Source: Pseudomonas sp. ACN8 (GTDB lineage Bacteria; Pseudomonadota; Gammaproteobacteria; Pseudomonadales; Pseudomonadaceae). From it: 64,000 nucleotides of DNA. Both the position numbers and the translations under genes were made by a program. The stretch spans positions 25,824 through 89,823 of the forward strand of contig NZ_MRCS01000026.1 of the NCBI RefSeq assembly GCF_002303925.1. The letters are read 5' to 3'. The notes beneath the pieces were generated by a model. It saw nothing but the letters and a program-made list of their open reading frames with translations. It had not been told where the DNA came from and made no database searches. Each line of letters starts with the position of its first letter. The stretch's first letter is position 1. Positions 33,666-42,569 of the stretch are shown here, piece by piece.

Positions 33666-34949
33666 ATGACTGACACCCGCAACGGCGAGGACAACGGCAA
33701 GCTGCTCTATTGCTCCTTCTGTGGCAAAAGCCAGCATGAAGTACGCAAATTGATTGCCGGCCCCTCGGTCTTTATCTGCGACGAGTGCGTCGACCTGTGC
33801 AACGACATCATCCGCGAGGAGGTGCAGGAAGCACAGGCCGAAAGCAGCGCGCATAAATTGCCTTCGCCTAAAGAAATCAGCGGCATCCTTGATCAGTATG
33901 TGATTGGTCAGGAGCGTGCGAAAAAGGTTCTGGCCGTAGCGGTGTACAACCACTACAAGCGCCTGAACCAGCGTGACAAAAAGAATGACGACGTCGAACT
34001 CGGCAAGAGCAACATCCTGCTGATCGGCCCGACAGGCTCGGGTAAGACCCTGCTTGCCGAAACACTGGCCCGCTTGCTGAACGTTCCGTTCACCATCGCC
34101 GACGCAACCACCCTCACCGAGGCGGGTTACGTGGGTGAAGATGTCGAGAACATCATTCAGAAGCTGTTGCAGAAGTGCGATTACGACGTGGAAAAAGCCC
34201 AGATGGGCATTGTCTATATCGATGAAATCGACAAGATTTCGCGCAAGTCTGACAACCCGTCGATCACCCGGGACGTTTCCGGTGAAGGCGTGCAGCAGGC
34301 CCTGCTCAAGTTGATCGAAGGCACGGTCGCTTCCGTTCCGCCACAAGGCGGTCGCAAGCATCCGCAGCAGGAGTTCCTGCAGGTCGACACCCGTAACATC
34401 CTGTTCATCTGTGGTGGTGCGTTCTCTGGTCTGGAAAAGGTTATTCAAAACCGTTCCACCAAGGGCGGCATCGGCTTCAACGCAGAAGTGCGCAGCAAGG
34501 AAGAAGGCAAGAAAGTCGGTGAGTCCCTGCGTGAAGTCGAGCCTGACGATCTGGTCAAGTTCGGTCTGATCCCGGAATTCGTTGGTCGTCTGCCGGTACT
34601 TGCCACGCTGGACGAGCTCGACGAGGCTGCATTGATGCAGATCCTCACTGAGCCGAAAAATGCCCTGACCAAGCAGTATGCCAAGCTGTTCGAGATGGAA
34701 GGCGTGGATCTGGAATTCCGCAGCGACGCTCTGAAATCGGTCGCCAAGCGCGCCCTGGAGCGTAAAACCGGTGCCCGTGGCCTGCGTTCGATTCTCGAAG
34801 GTGTATTGCTCGACACTATGTATGAAATCCCCTCGCAATCGGAGGTGAGCAAAGTAGTGATCGATGAAAGCGTGATAGAGGGCAAGTCCAAGCCATTGTA
34901 TATCTACGAAAACAGTGAGCCTGCTGCCAAGGCAGCGCCAGACGCTTAA
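33666..34949 (+). CDS. clpX: Clp protease ATP-binding subunit ClpX
   Basis: This 427-residue AAA+ unfoldase has an N-terminal zinc-binding domain (CSFCGKSQHEV...CDECVDLC) and Walker A GPTGSGKTLLAE near residue 120. Walker B is VYIDEIDKI near 182, with sensor and IGF-type loops for ClpP docking. ATG 33666 (MTDTRNGEDN) gives the usual length; the longer frame to 33576 is rejected. A GCGGGCTT/AAGCCCGC hairpin (33598-33617) sits in the clpP-clpX gap. Confidence 0.96.
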   Translation: MTDTRNGEDNGKLLYCSFCGKSQHEVRKLIAGPSVFICDECVDLCNDIIREEVQEAQAESSAHKLPSPKEISGILDQYVIGQERAKKVLAVAVYNHYKRLNQRDKKNDDVELGKSNILLIGPTGSGKTLLAETLARLLNVPFTIADATTLTEAGYVGEDVENIIQKLLQKCDYDVEKAQMGIVYIDEIDKISRKSDNPSITRDVSGEGVQQALLKLIEGTVASVPPQGGRKHPQQEFLQVDTRNILFICGGAFSGLEKVIQNRSTKGGIGFNAEVRSKEEGKKVGESLREVEPDDLVKFGLIPEFVGRLPVLATLDELDEAALMQILTEPKNALTKQYAKLFEMEGVDLEFRSDALKSVAKRALERKTGARGLRSILEGVLLDTMYEIPSQSEVSKVVIDESVIEGKSKPLYIYENSEPAAKAAPDA

Positions 34950-34971
34950 GCGTCGCGCAGCCGGTACAAAG

Positions 34972-34993
34972 AAGGGGCCTTCGGGCCCCTTTG
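34972..34993 (+). terminator. clpX terminator
   Basis: An 8-bp stem (AAGGGGCC with GGCCCCTT, loop TTCG) lies 23 bp after the clpX stop, with a broken T run. Confidence 0.6.
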
Positions 34994-34998
34994 CTTTT

Positions 34999-35023
34999 GT
35001 GGGAGCTGGCCTGCCGGCGAAGG
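34999..35023 (+). repeat. Solitary REP element
   Basis: TGTGGGAGCTGGCCTGCCGGCGA is a single, diverged REP half with no inverted partner. It is the only one in the quality-control region. Confidence 0.65.
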
Positions 35024-35113
35024 CGAGCTGACAACCCATCTGATTTTCGGATGTGTCCGGACCATCACAAACGCTGCCATCAGCGGCAATCTTTTAAGTC
35101 GTACTTTTATCCG

Positions 35114-35142
35114 CTTGTTTTTTTCCAGAGCAGCCCCCATCT
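35114..35142 (+). promoter_or_regulatory. Candidate sigma-32 (heat-shock) promoter for lon
   Basis: CTTGTTT (35114-35120) and CCCCATCT (35135-35142) are 14 bp apart. They fit the RpoH consensus CTTGAAA / CCCCATNT and end 58 bp before the lon start. Heat-shock control of lon is well established in other Gammaproteobacteria. Confidence 0.6.
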
Positions 35143-35200
35143 TGGTTTCAAGCTTACTTCCATCTGTTTCCGGCCTTATGGCCGCCGTAGAGGCGAAATC

Positions 35201-37597
35201 ATGAAGACAACCATCGAATTGCCTCTCCTGCCATTGCGTGATGTCGTGGTTTATCCGCACATGGTTATCCCGCTGTTCGTGGGGCGCGAGAAATCCATCG
35301 AAGCCCTCGAAGCTGCGATGACGGGTGACAAGCAGATTCTTCTGCTGGCCCAGAGAAACCCGGCTGACGACGATCCCGGTGAAGAGGCCCTGTACCGCGT
35401 TGGTACGATTGCCACCGTTCTGCAGCTGCTGAAGCTGCCTGACGGAACGGTCAAGGTTCTGGTCGAAGGCGAGCAGCGGGGCGCTGTCGAGCGCTTCAGC
35501 GAAGTGGACGGCCACTGCCGTGCCGAAGTCTCCCTGATCGACGAAGTCGAAGCACCAGAGCGCGAGTCGGAAGTGTTCGTTCGCAGCTTGCTGTCCCAGT
35601 TCGAGCAATATGTGCAGTTGGGCAAGAAAGTCCCGGCTGAAGTCCTGTCGTCGCTCAACAGCATCGATGAGCCAGGCCGCCTGGTAGACACCATGGCCGC
35701 GCACATGGCATTGAAAATCGAACAGAAGCAGGAAATCCTCGAAATCATCGATTTGTCGGCCCGGGTCGAGCACGTCCTGGCGTTGCTGGATGCCGAGATC
35801 GATCTGCTGCAAGTCGAAAAACGCATTCGCGGCCGCGTCAAAAAACAAATGGAGCGCAGTCAGCGCGAGTACTACCTGAATGAGCAGATGAAGGCCATTC
35901 AGAAAGAGCTCGGCGACAGCGACGAAGGTCACAACGAAGTCGAAGAGCTGAAAAAGCGTATCGATGCTGCCGGCCTGCCGAAAGACGCACTGGCCAAGGC
36001 GACGGCCGAGCTGAACAAGCTCAAGCAGATGTCGCCGATGTCCGCGGAAGCGACTGTGGTGCGTTCGTACATCGACTGGCTGGTTCAGGTGCCGTGGAAG
36101 GCTCAGAGCAAGGTACGCCTGGACCTGGCGCGTGCAGAAGACATTCTGGATGCCGACCACTATGGCCTCGAAGAGGTCAAGGAACGCATCCTTGAATACC
36201 TCGCCGTGCAAAAGCGCGTGAAGAAGATTCGTGGTCCGGTGTTGTGCCTGGTCGGTCCTCCCGGGGTGGGTAAAACGTCCCTGGCGGAGTCGATTGCTCA
36301 CGCCACCAACCGTAAATTCGTACGCATGGCCCTCGGTGGTGTGCGTGACGAGGCGGAAATTCGTGGTCATCGCCGTACTTACATCGGTTCGATGCCAGGA
36401 AGATTGATTCAAAAGATGACAAAAGTGGGTGTCCGCAACCCGCTGTTCCTGCTCGACGAAATCGACAAGATGGGCAGCGACATGCGTGGCGATCCGGCAT
36501 CGGCGTTGCTGGAAGTGCTCGATCCCGAGCAGAACCACAACTTCAACGATCACTATCTGGAAGTCGATTACGACCTGTCCGATGTGATGTTCCTGTGCAC
36601 CTCGAACTCGATGAATATCCCGCCGGCGTTGCTGGACCGGATGGAAGTGATCCGTCTGCCGGGCTACACCGAAGACGAGAAGATCAACATCGCCGTCAAA
36701 TACCTTTCGCCAAAACAGATTACGGCCAACGGCCTGAAGAAAGGCGAGTTGGAGTTTGATGCGGAAGCGATCCGCGACATCATCCGCTACTACACCCGTG
36801 AAGCCGGTGTGCGTGGGCTGGAACGCCAGATTGCCAAGGTTTGCCGCAAGGCCGTCAAGGAGCATGCGCTGGAAAAACGCTTTTCGGTGAAGGTCACCGC
36901 AGACATGCTGGAGCACTTCCTGGGCGTGCGCAAATTCCGCTACGGCCTGGCCGAGCAGCAGGATCAGATCGGTCAGGTGACCGGGCTGGCGTGGACTCAG
37001 GTGGGCGGCGAACTGCTGACCATTGAAGCCGCGGTAGTGCCGGGCAAGGGCCAGTTGATCAAGACCGGTTCTCTGGGCGACGTGATGGTCGAGTCGATCA
37101 CCGCTGCCTTGACCGTAGTTCGCAGCCGGGCGAAGAGCCTGGGCATTCCCCTGGACTTCCATGAGAAGCGCGACACGCACATCCATATGCCGGAAGGGGC
37201 GACGCCCAAGGACGGCCCTAGCGCCGGCGTGGGCATGTGCACGGCCCTGGTATCGGCATTGACCGGCATTCCGGTGCGCGCGGATGTCGCCATGACCGGC
37301 GAAATCACGCTGCGTGGCCAGGTCCTGGCCATTGGTGGCTTGAAAGAAAAACTGCTGGCTGCCCATCGCGGCGGAATCAAGACGGTGATCATTCCTGAAG
37401 AGAATGTGCGCGATCTCAAAGAGATTCCGGACAATATCAAGCAGGATCTACAGATTAAACCGGTTAAATGGATTGACGAGGTCCTGCAAATTGCGTTGCA
37501 ATACGCGCCGGAGCCCTTGCCGGACGTGGCTCCGGAGATAGTCGCGAAGGATGAGAAACGTGACGCAGATTCTAAGGAAAGAATTAGCACGCATTAG
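35201..37597 (+). CDS. lon: ATP-dependent protease Lon
   Basis: This 798-residue AAA+ protease has an N-terminal substrate-binding domain (LPLLPLRDVVVYPHMVIPLFVGR), a coiled coil near 190-260, Walker A GPPGVGKTSLAES near 355 and Walker B LFLLDEIDKMG near 420. The catalytic Ser-Lys dyad lies in DGPSAGVGMCTALVS and GGLKEKLLAAHRGG. It degrades misfolded and regulatory proteins. ATG 35201 follows AGAGGCGAAATC; the longer frame upstream runs through the REP and promoter. Confidence 0.97.
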   Translation: MKTTIELPLLPLRDVVVYPHMVIPLFVGREKSIEALEAAMTGDKQILLLAQRNPADDDPGEEALYRVGTIATVLQLLKLPDGTVKVLVEGEQRGAVERFSEVDGHCRAEVSLIDEVEAPERESEVFVRSLLSQFEQYVQLGKKVPAEVLSSLNSIDEPGRLVDTMAAHMALKIEQKQEILEIIDLSARVEHVLALLDAEIDLLQVEKRIRGRVKKQMERSQREYYLNEQMKAIQKELGDSDEGHNEVEELKKRIDAAGLPKDALAKATAELNKLKQMSPMSAEATVVRSYIDWLVQVPWKAQSKVRLDLARAEDILDADHYGLEEVKERILEYLAVQKRVKKIRGPVLCLVGPPGVGKTSLAESIAHATNRKFVRMALGGVRDEAEIRGHRRTYIGSMPGRLIQKMTKVGVRNPLFLLDEIDKMGSDMRGDPASALLEVLDPEQNHNFNDHYLEVDYDLSDVMFLCTSNSMNIPPALLDRMEVIRLPGYTEDEKINIAVKYLSPKQITANGLKKGELEFDAEAIRDIIRYYTREAGVRGLERQIAKVCRKAVKEHALEKRFSVKVTADMLEHFLGVRKFRYGLAEQQDQIGQVTGLAWTQVGGELLTIEAAVVPGKGQLIKTGSLGDVMVESITAALTVVRSRAKSLGIPLDFHEKRDTHIHMPEGATPKDGPSAGVGMCTALVSALTGIPVRADVAMTGEITLRGQVLAIGGLKEKLLAAHRGGIKTVIIPEENVRDLKEIPDNIKQDLQIKPVKWIDEVLQIALQYAPEPLPDVAPEIVAKDEKRDADSKERISTH

Positions 37598-37621
37598 TAC
37601 GTATTTGCCTGGGGGGCTTTC

Positions 37622-37650
37622 TTGACAGCTTTTTAGAGCCCTTGTTATAA
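37622..37650 (+). promoter_or_regulatory. hupB sigma-70 promoter
   Basis: TTGACA (37622-37627) and TTATAA (37645-37650) with a 17-bp spacer are close to consensus. They lie about 97 bp before the hupB GTG. Confidence 0.75.
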
Positions 37651-37746
37651 AGCGGCTCTTAAGTGTCTGTAGGCCATTCAGCACTCGTTTTTGCTTTCAC
37701 CAAAAAAACTTAGAATCATACTCAAATAGATATAAGGGGACTTAGA

Positions 37747-38019
37747 GTGAACAAGTCGGAACTGATTGATGCTATCGCTGCATCCGCTGATATCCCGAAA
37801 GCTGCTGCTGGCCGTGCGCTGGACGCTGTAATCGAATCCGTCACTGGCGCTCTCAAGGCTGGCGACTCTGTTGTTCTGGTTGGTTTCGGTACCTTCTCCG
37901 TAACTGATCGTCCGGCTCGCATTGGTCGTAATCCACAGACCGGTAAGACGCTGGAAATCGCAGCAGCCAAAAAACCAGGTTTCAAAGCCGGTAAAGCACT
38001 GAAAGAAGCTGTCAACTAA
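37747..38019 (+). CDS. hupB: DNA-binding protein HU-beta
   Basis: This 90-residue histone-like protein begins MNKSELIDAIAASADIPKAAA. It has the VLVGFGTFSV beta-strand and the DNA-wrapping arm around RPARIGRNPQTGKTLEI, near residues 54-70. It starts at GTG 37747, preceded by AAGGGGACTTAGA. The gene shows the T-ending codon choice of highly expressed genes. It bends DNA as homo- or heterodimers. Confidence 0.96.
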   Translation: MNKSELIDAIAASADIPKAAAGRALDAVIESVTGALKAGDSVVLVGFGTFSVTDRPARIGRNPQTGKTLEIAAAKKPGFKAGKALKEAVN

Positions 38020-38072
38020 GTTCGATTCAGGTTTTTACCCATCCGGGTCGGGGTCATGCCTGACTTGGCAGC

Positions 38073-38151
38073 GGAGCGGCAGTCCTGTCTGCAGGTCGCC
38101 GGTTCAAGACACCGAGGGTCGCCAGTTCGAGCCCCTCGATCCGCTCCGCCA
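38073..38151 (+). pseudogene. Degenerate tRNA-Asp-like sequence
   Basis: A perfect acceptor stem (GGAGCGG with CCGCTCC, then GCCA) and a GGGTCGCCAGTTCGAG T-arm-like piece resemble tRNA-Asp. No D-arm or anticodon arm can be formed. The interior repeats a second T-arm-like piece (GGTCGCCGGTTCAAGAC), as if a tRNA had been internally rearranged. It lies between hupB and ppiD, 8 bp before a strong terminator, so it could still be transcribed. Confidence 0.5.
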
Positions 38152-38158
38152 GTTACGA

Positions 38159-38189
38159 GAAGGCGCATCCTCGGATGCGCCTTTCTTCT
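38159..38189 (+). terminator. Rho-independent terminator
   Basis: AAGGCGCATCC and GGATGCGCCTT form an 11-bp stem with a 2-base loop, followed by TTCTTCT. It ends the hupB/tRNA-like transcript before ppiD. Confidence 0.82.
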
Positions 38190-38254
38190 ATCCGGATTCT
38201 ACCCACGCTCCACGGTTGCCTAATTTTTGAAGTTCAACCGTTTCTGGGGGACGC

Positions 38255-40126
38255 ATGCTGCAGAATATCAGGGACAATTCACAAGGCTGGATTGCCAAGA
38301 CTATTATCGGGGTCATCGTTGCACTGATGGCTTTGACCGGTTTCGACGCCATTTTTCAGGCCACGACGAACAAGAATGAAGCGGCGAAGGTCAATGGCGA
38401 AGAAATCAGCCAGAACGAGCTGAGCCAGGCGGTCGATATGCAACGCCGCCAGCTCATGCAACAGCTGGGCAAGGATTTCGATGCTTCCTTGCTCGATGAA
38501 AAAATGCTGCGCGAGTCGGCTCTCAAGGGCCTGATCGATCGCAAGCTGCTGCTGCAAGGCGCAGAAAGTTCGAAATTCGCTTTTTCCGAAGCGGCTCTGG
38601 ATCAGGTCATCCTGCAAACGCCTGACTTTCAGGTGGATGGCAAGTTCAGTTCCGAGCGTTTCGACCAGGTGATTCGCCAACTCGGCTACACCCGCATGCA
38701 ATTCCGCCAACTGATGGCTCAGGAAATGCTGATCGGTCAGCTGCGTGCCGGCCTGGCCGGTAGCGGTTTCGTGACCGACGCACAGGTACTGGCCTTTGCC
38801 CGTCTGGAAAAACAGACTCGCGATTTTGCCTCCCTGAACATTAAGACCGACCCGGCAGCGGTGAAGCTGACCGACGATGAGGTCAAGGCTTACTACGACG
38901 AGCACGCCAAGGAATTCATGACGCCGGATCAGGTGGTCATCGATTACCTCGAGCTGAAGAAGGCTTCCTTCTTCGATCAGGTCAGCGTCAATGACGAAGA
39001 CCTGCAGGCGGCCTATCAGAAAGAAATCGCGAACCTGTCCGAGCAACGTCAGGCGGCGCATATTCTGATTGAAGTGAACGACAAGACCACCGAGGCGCAA
39101 GCCAAGGCGAAGATCGAAGAGATCCAGGCCCGTCTGGCCAAGGGCGAGAAATTCGAGGCGCTGGCCAAGGAATTCTCCCAGGATCCGGGTTCGGCGAACA
39201 ACGGCGGTGACCTGGGTTATGCCGGTCCTGGCGTCTACGACCCTGCGTTCGAGAAAGCCCTGTATTCGTTGACCAAGGATCAGGTTTCCGCGCCGGTGCG
39301 TACCGATTTCGGGTTCCACCTGATCAAGCTGTTGGGCGTGGAAGCGCCAGAAGTTCCGACATTCGCCAGCCTGAAAGACAAGCTGACCCGCGAAATGAAG
39401 GCCCAGCAGGTCGAACAGCGGTTTGTCGAGGCGACCAAGCAACTGGAAGACGCCTCGTTCGAAGCCTCCGATCTGGCTCAGCCGGCGCAGGACCTGAAAC
39501 TGACCGTCCATACGTCCAAGCCGTTCGGCCGTGAAGGCGGTGAGGGTATTGCCGCCAACCGTGCCGTGATCACGGCTGCGTTCAGCCCGGAAGTGCTGGA
39601 TGAGGGTGCGAACAGCACCGCCATCGAGCTGGATCCGGAAACCGTGGTCGTATTGCGCGCCAAGGAGCACCTGAAGCCTTCGCAATTGCCGCTGGAAAGC
39701 GTTTCTGCCGCGATCCGTGTGCAATTGGCCAAGGAACACGCCAGCGCCGATGCCAAGACCAAGGCTGACACCCTGATTGCCAGTCTGCGCGACGGCAAGA
39801 CCCCGCTGGATCAGGCGATCGACGGCCAGACCTGGAAAGTCACCGAGGCGGCGACCCGTGCTCAGGAAGGTGTCGACCCGGCGGTGCTGCAAGCGCTGTT
39901 CCGCATGGCGAAGCCTGTGGCCAAGGACAAGCCGACCTTCACCAGCGTGACGCTGGCTGATGGAAGCCTGATGATCGTGCGCCTCAATGGCGTGAACGAA
40001 GCCGCGGCGCCGACTGAAGAAGAGAAAGCACAGTATCGTCGCTACCTCGCTTCGCGCATCGGCCAGCAAGACTTCGCGGCCTATCGCAAGCAGCTGGAAA
40101 GCCAGGCGGAGATCAAGCGTTACTGA
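38255..40126 (+). CDS. ppiD: Periplasmic peptidyl-prolyl isomerase/chaperone PpiD
   Basis: This 623-residue protein is anchored by one N-terminal helix (TIIGVIVALMALTGFDAIF) and faces the periplasm. It has a SurA-like N-terminal chaperone domain with KVNGEEISQNEL near 49. The parvulin domain near 255-355 contains QAAHILIEV, FSQDPGSANNGGDLGY and VRTDFGFHLIKL. It assists proteins leaving the Sec translocon. Gene order hupB-ppiD is conserved in Gammaproteobacteria. Confidence 0.93.
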   Translation: MLQNIRDNSQGWIAKTIIGVIVALMALTGFDAIFQATTNKNEAAKVNGEEISQNELSQAVDMQRRQLMQQLGKDFDASLLDEKMLRESALKGLIDRKLLLQGAESSKFAFSEAALDQVILQTPDFQVDGKFSSERFDQVIRQLGYTRMQFRQLMAQEMLIGQLRAGLAGSGFVTDAQVLAFARLEKQTRDFASLNIKTDPAAVKLTDDEVKAYYDEHAKEFMTPDQVVIDYLELKKASFFDQVSVNDEDLQAAYQKEIANLSEQRQAAHILIEVNDKTTEAQAKAKIEEIQARLAKGEKFEALAKEFSQDPGSANNGGDLGYAGPGVYDPAFEKALYSLTKDQVSAPVRTDFGFHLIKLLGVEAPEVPTFASLKDKLTREMKAQQVEQRFVEATKQLEDASFEASDLAQPAQDLKLTVHTSKPFGREGGEGIAANRAVITAAFSPEVLDEGANSTAIELDPETVVVLRAKEHLKPSQLPLESVSAAIRVQLAKEHASADAKTKADTLIASLRDGKTPLDQAIDGQTWKVTEAATRAQEGVDPAVLQALFRMAKPVAKDKPTFTSVTLADGSLMIVRLNGVNEAAAPTEEEKAQYRRYLASRIGQQDFAAYRKQLESQAEIKRY

Positions 40127-40153
40127 TGCCTGACCAGGTTTAGTGCTGCACAG

Positions 40154-40187
40154 AAGACCCCGGCCGAAAGACCGGGGTCTTTTTTTG
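40154..40187 (+). terminator. ppiD terminator
   Basis: AAGACCCCGG and CCGGGGTCTT form a 10-bp stem followed by a T run of seven. Confidence 0.92.
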
Positions 40188-40332
40188 TTGTGCGCCGTAC
40201 GTCATTTGCCGCGGTGACTTTTACGCAAAACCGGGGTCAATCAGCCTGTAACCGTAATAAGACAGATCGATGCTCCGCTGAGCATCGATCTGTTGCACAA
40301 TATGCCCCGAACCGTTTTCCTCAGGATGTTCA

Positions 40333-41181
40333 ATGTTTAAATCACTTCCCATGCGGGTTGTCGGGCTGGCAGCCGTGTTTGCCACTGCGGCTGGTTGTTC
40401 ATCGAACAAGGCTGCCATCTATGAGCATGAGAATTTCGACGACTCAGGTACCTTTTCCAGAAACTATCCGGTCACCGATACCCAGAGCTGTGAAGCCGCC
40501 CGTCGCGCCTTGCTCAGTCAGGGTTACATCATCACCAGCAACGATCCGAAGCTGGTCAGCGGTCACAAGAGTTTCCAGCAGACCGGCGAGAATCACATGG
40601 AGATCAGCTTCAGTGTGGTCTGCGCCGATGACGGCAGCGAAGGGCACCACGCGACCGTGTTCGCCAATGCCCTGCAGGATCGTTATGCGCTGAAGAAGAC
40701 CAACAACTCCGCCAGTCTCGGTGTCGGTGTGTTGGGCTCGGTGTCGATGCCGATCGGCTCCTCCGATGACTCGATGGTCAAGGTCGCCAGCGAAACCGTA
40801 TCGTCTGCCAAGTTCTACGAGCGTTTCTTCGCACTGGTCGAGCTGTTCCTGCCGCCGGAAGCGAAAAAGGCTGCGCACATCCCCGAAAAGCCGAAAACGG
40901 ACCTGGGCATGCCTGAAGCCAAGGCAGCACCGGCACCGTTGGTACCTGCCCCGGCAGCGACTCCCGCTGTAGAGCCTGCTGCACCAGCACCCGTTGAAGC
41001 CGTTCCAGCGGCCTCCGAGCCGGTTGCCCCGCCTCCTGAAGCGGCGCCGATCACGCCGATCACGCCGACCGAGCACGTAGAGCCTGCATCGTTCCAGGAA
41101 ATCGTCACGCCACCGTCGAACCCGAGTGACTTGCCACCGCCGAGCGAACCCATCCCGGCGATGCCTGCCTCCGGCCAGTGA
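40333..41181 (+). CDS. DUF2242 lipoprotein with Pro/Ala-rich tail
   Basis: This 282-residue protein has a lipoprotein signal (lipobox ATAAGC, Cys22) and then a globular DUF2242-type domain to about residue 175 (NFDDSGTFSRNYP, SCEAARRALLSQGYI). A Pro/Ala/Glu-rich tail of about 100 residues follows and could span the periplasm toward peptidoglycan. Function unknown. ATG 40333 lies after CTCAGGATGTTCA. Confidence 0.75.
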   Translation: MFKSLPMRVVGLAAVFATAAGCSSNKAAIYEHENFDDSGTFSRNYPVTDTQSCEAARRALLSQGYIITSNDPKLVSGHKSFQQTGENHMEISFSVVCADDGSEGHHATVFANALQDRYALKKTNNSASLGVGVLGSVSMPIGSSDDSMVKVASETVSSAKFYERFFALVELFLPPEAKKAAHIPEKPKTDLGMPEAKAAPAPLVPAPAATPAVEPAAPAPVEAVPAASEPVAPPPEAAPITPITPTEHVEPASFQEIVTPPSNPSDLPPPSEPIPAMPASGQ

Positions 41182-41190
41182 TGGAAACGT

Positions 41191-41222
41191 CACGGGATCG
41201 GGTCAGATGACCCGATCCCGTG
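41191..41222. terminator. Near-perfect 15-bp palindrome after DUF2242 gene
   Basis: CACGGGATCGGGTCA and its complement are separated by two bases, with no T run on either strand. It is probably a 3' hairpin of the lipoprotein mRNA. Confidence 0.6.
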
Positions 41223-41235
41223 GCCAGCCAAAAGA

Positions 41236-41249
41236 TTGACCCTCATCAA
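41236..41249 (+). promoter_or_regulatory. Anr/FNR-type box
   Basis: TTGAC-CCTC-ATCAA matches the Anr consensus TTGAT-N4-ATCAA in nine of ten fixed positions. It lies 187 bp before the 28-residue gene. A weak -10 may lie near 41275. Oxygen control is inferred from this box only. Confidence 0.5.
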
Positions 41250-41435
41250 CGAGGTCCGCTGTTCTGCGGCCTTGCGCTAAAAAAACCAATGATAAATTCC
41301 TGACCAGCTGCTACGTTTTATTCAGTAGCGACAGAGTGTCGTGTCCGCGTCATTTTTCTTTCACGCGGGCACTTTATGCTCAGGGAACTGGTCATTAATT
41401 CAGACGTTTTTCAGTATGGTTTGGGGGATTCAAAA

Positions 41436-41522
41436 ATGGACGATTATCAAGAAGAGCTGCTCGAGTACCAGGCGTTTGAACTGGATCCACTGGAGCCAGC
41501 GGAAGACGCTACCGAGTTGTAG
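41436..41522 (+). CDS. 28-residue acidic microprotein
   Basis: ATG 41436 to TAG 41522 encodes MDDYQEELLEYQAFELDPLE followed by PAEDATEL. The product is strongly acidic, with a probable short helix. A strong Shine-Dalgarno (GGGGGA) is eight bases upstream. It ends three bases before the convergent AraC-type gene and is preceded by an Anr-type box. No function is known to me. Confidence 0.6.
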   Translation: MDDYQEELLEYQAFELDPLEPAEDATEL

Positions 41523-41525
41523 GCA

Positions 41526-42566
41526 TCAGGCGGATTGGCGATGGCTGCGGCGAAATTCGCCGGGTGTCTGCCCGTTCCAGCGTTTGAATGCGCGTTGAAA
41601 GGCTTCGGCTGAGGCAAAACCCAGCAGGTAGGCGATCTCTCCGAACGCCAGTTCGGTGTCGCGTATGTAAGTCATGGCCAGGTCGCGACGGGTGTCGTTG
41701 AGAATCGCACGAAATTGTGTGCCCTCATCGGCGAGCTTGCGGCGCAAGGTCCAGGTGGGCAGCTTCAGGCGTGCCGCCACCTCCTGCAGGTCGGGCTCCC
41801 GGCCACCATTGAGTAAGGGTCCCAGCAGCGCGATGATGCGTTCACGCAGGCTGCGGGTGCGTGTCAGTTGTTCCAGTTCCCGCTCGCACAGTTGCAGCAA
41901 ATGCCTCCAGGTACTCGGGCAATGCTCGGGATTGCGCTGGGCGAGACTTGCCAGGCTCAAGCGCAGTTGATTGCGCTCGCCGCCAAACTGAATCGGACAA
42001 TCACCCAACACGTCATAGGCCGCACGGTAACCGGGCTCCTCGAATTCGATCTCGATGCGTTCGGCGTGCAGCGGGGCAGGGCTGACACTGGATAATTGCT
42101 GCAACCATCCGGCGATGATCGAATCCACCACAAAGCGGTTATAGGCATTGTAGGGGCTGATCGAATAGAAGCGCAGCCAGGCGCCTTGGGCATCTTCGTG
42201 AAAGCTTGATTGGCCCCGATAATTGGAGCCGTACAAGGCTTCGAATCGAATCAGGCAACGCGCGGCTTCACGTACCGTCGGCGCCTGGGCGGCGGTGACC
42301 CCGGCGAGGCCTGCCTGGCTCAGGCGACTGAGCCGCCCCATGCGCAAGCCAAGGGCAGGGTTATCGGTCAGTTGAATGGCGCTGTGGCCCAGGCGCATGT
42401 AGCGCGGTATCGACAACCGGGCACCGGCTTCGCTCAGGCGCGCGGCATCGAGACCGTATTGATCGAGCAGCGGCTGCGGATCGACGCCATGACTGCGCAC
42501 GGCATCGGCCAGGCTATGAACAAAGCCCACCGACAGATCGCCGAGGCGCATCGGCTGTGGATTCAT
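41526..42566 (-). CDS. AraC-family transcriptional regulator
   Basis: This 346-residue protein has an N-terminal arabinose-binding-like domain of the OruR/ArgR-like class (SIPRYMRLGHSAIQLTDNPALGLRMG near 52). The C-terminal AraC HTH pair is at about 250-340 (DLQEVAARLKLPTWTLRRKL and FGEIAYLLGFASAEAFQRAFKRW...TPGEFR). It starts 3 bp after the stop of the nitrilase-like gene, so the two are probably co-transcribed. It may regulate that gene or respond to its ligand. Confidence 0.85.
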   Translation of the reverse strand: MNPQPMRLGDLSVGFVHSLADAVRSHGVDPQPLLDQYGLDAARLSEAGARLSIPRYMRLGHSAIQLTDNPALGLRMGRLSRLSQAGLAGVTAAQAPTVREAARCLIRFEALYGSNYRGQSSFHEDAQGAWLRFYSISPYNAYNRFVVDSIIAGWLQQLSSVSPAPLHAERIEIEFEEPGYRAAYDVLGDCPIQFGGERNQLRLSLASLAQRNPEHCPSTWRHLLQLCERELEQLTRTRSLRERIIALLGPLLNGGREPDLQEVAARLKLPTWTLRRKLADEGTQFRAILNDTRRDLAMTYIRDTELAFGEIAYLLGFASAEAFQRAFKRWNGQTPGEFRRSHRQSA

Positions 42567-42569
42567 GGC

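Noticed and set aside
34946..37366. 806-codon open frame on the minus strand
   Set aside because: It is antisense to lon, whose motifs and start are certain. The frame is open because of GC-rich codon bias.
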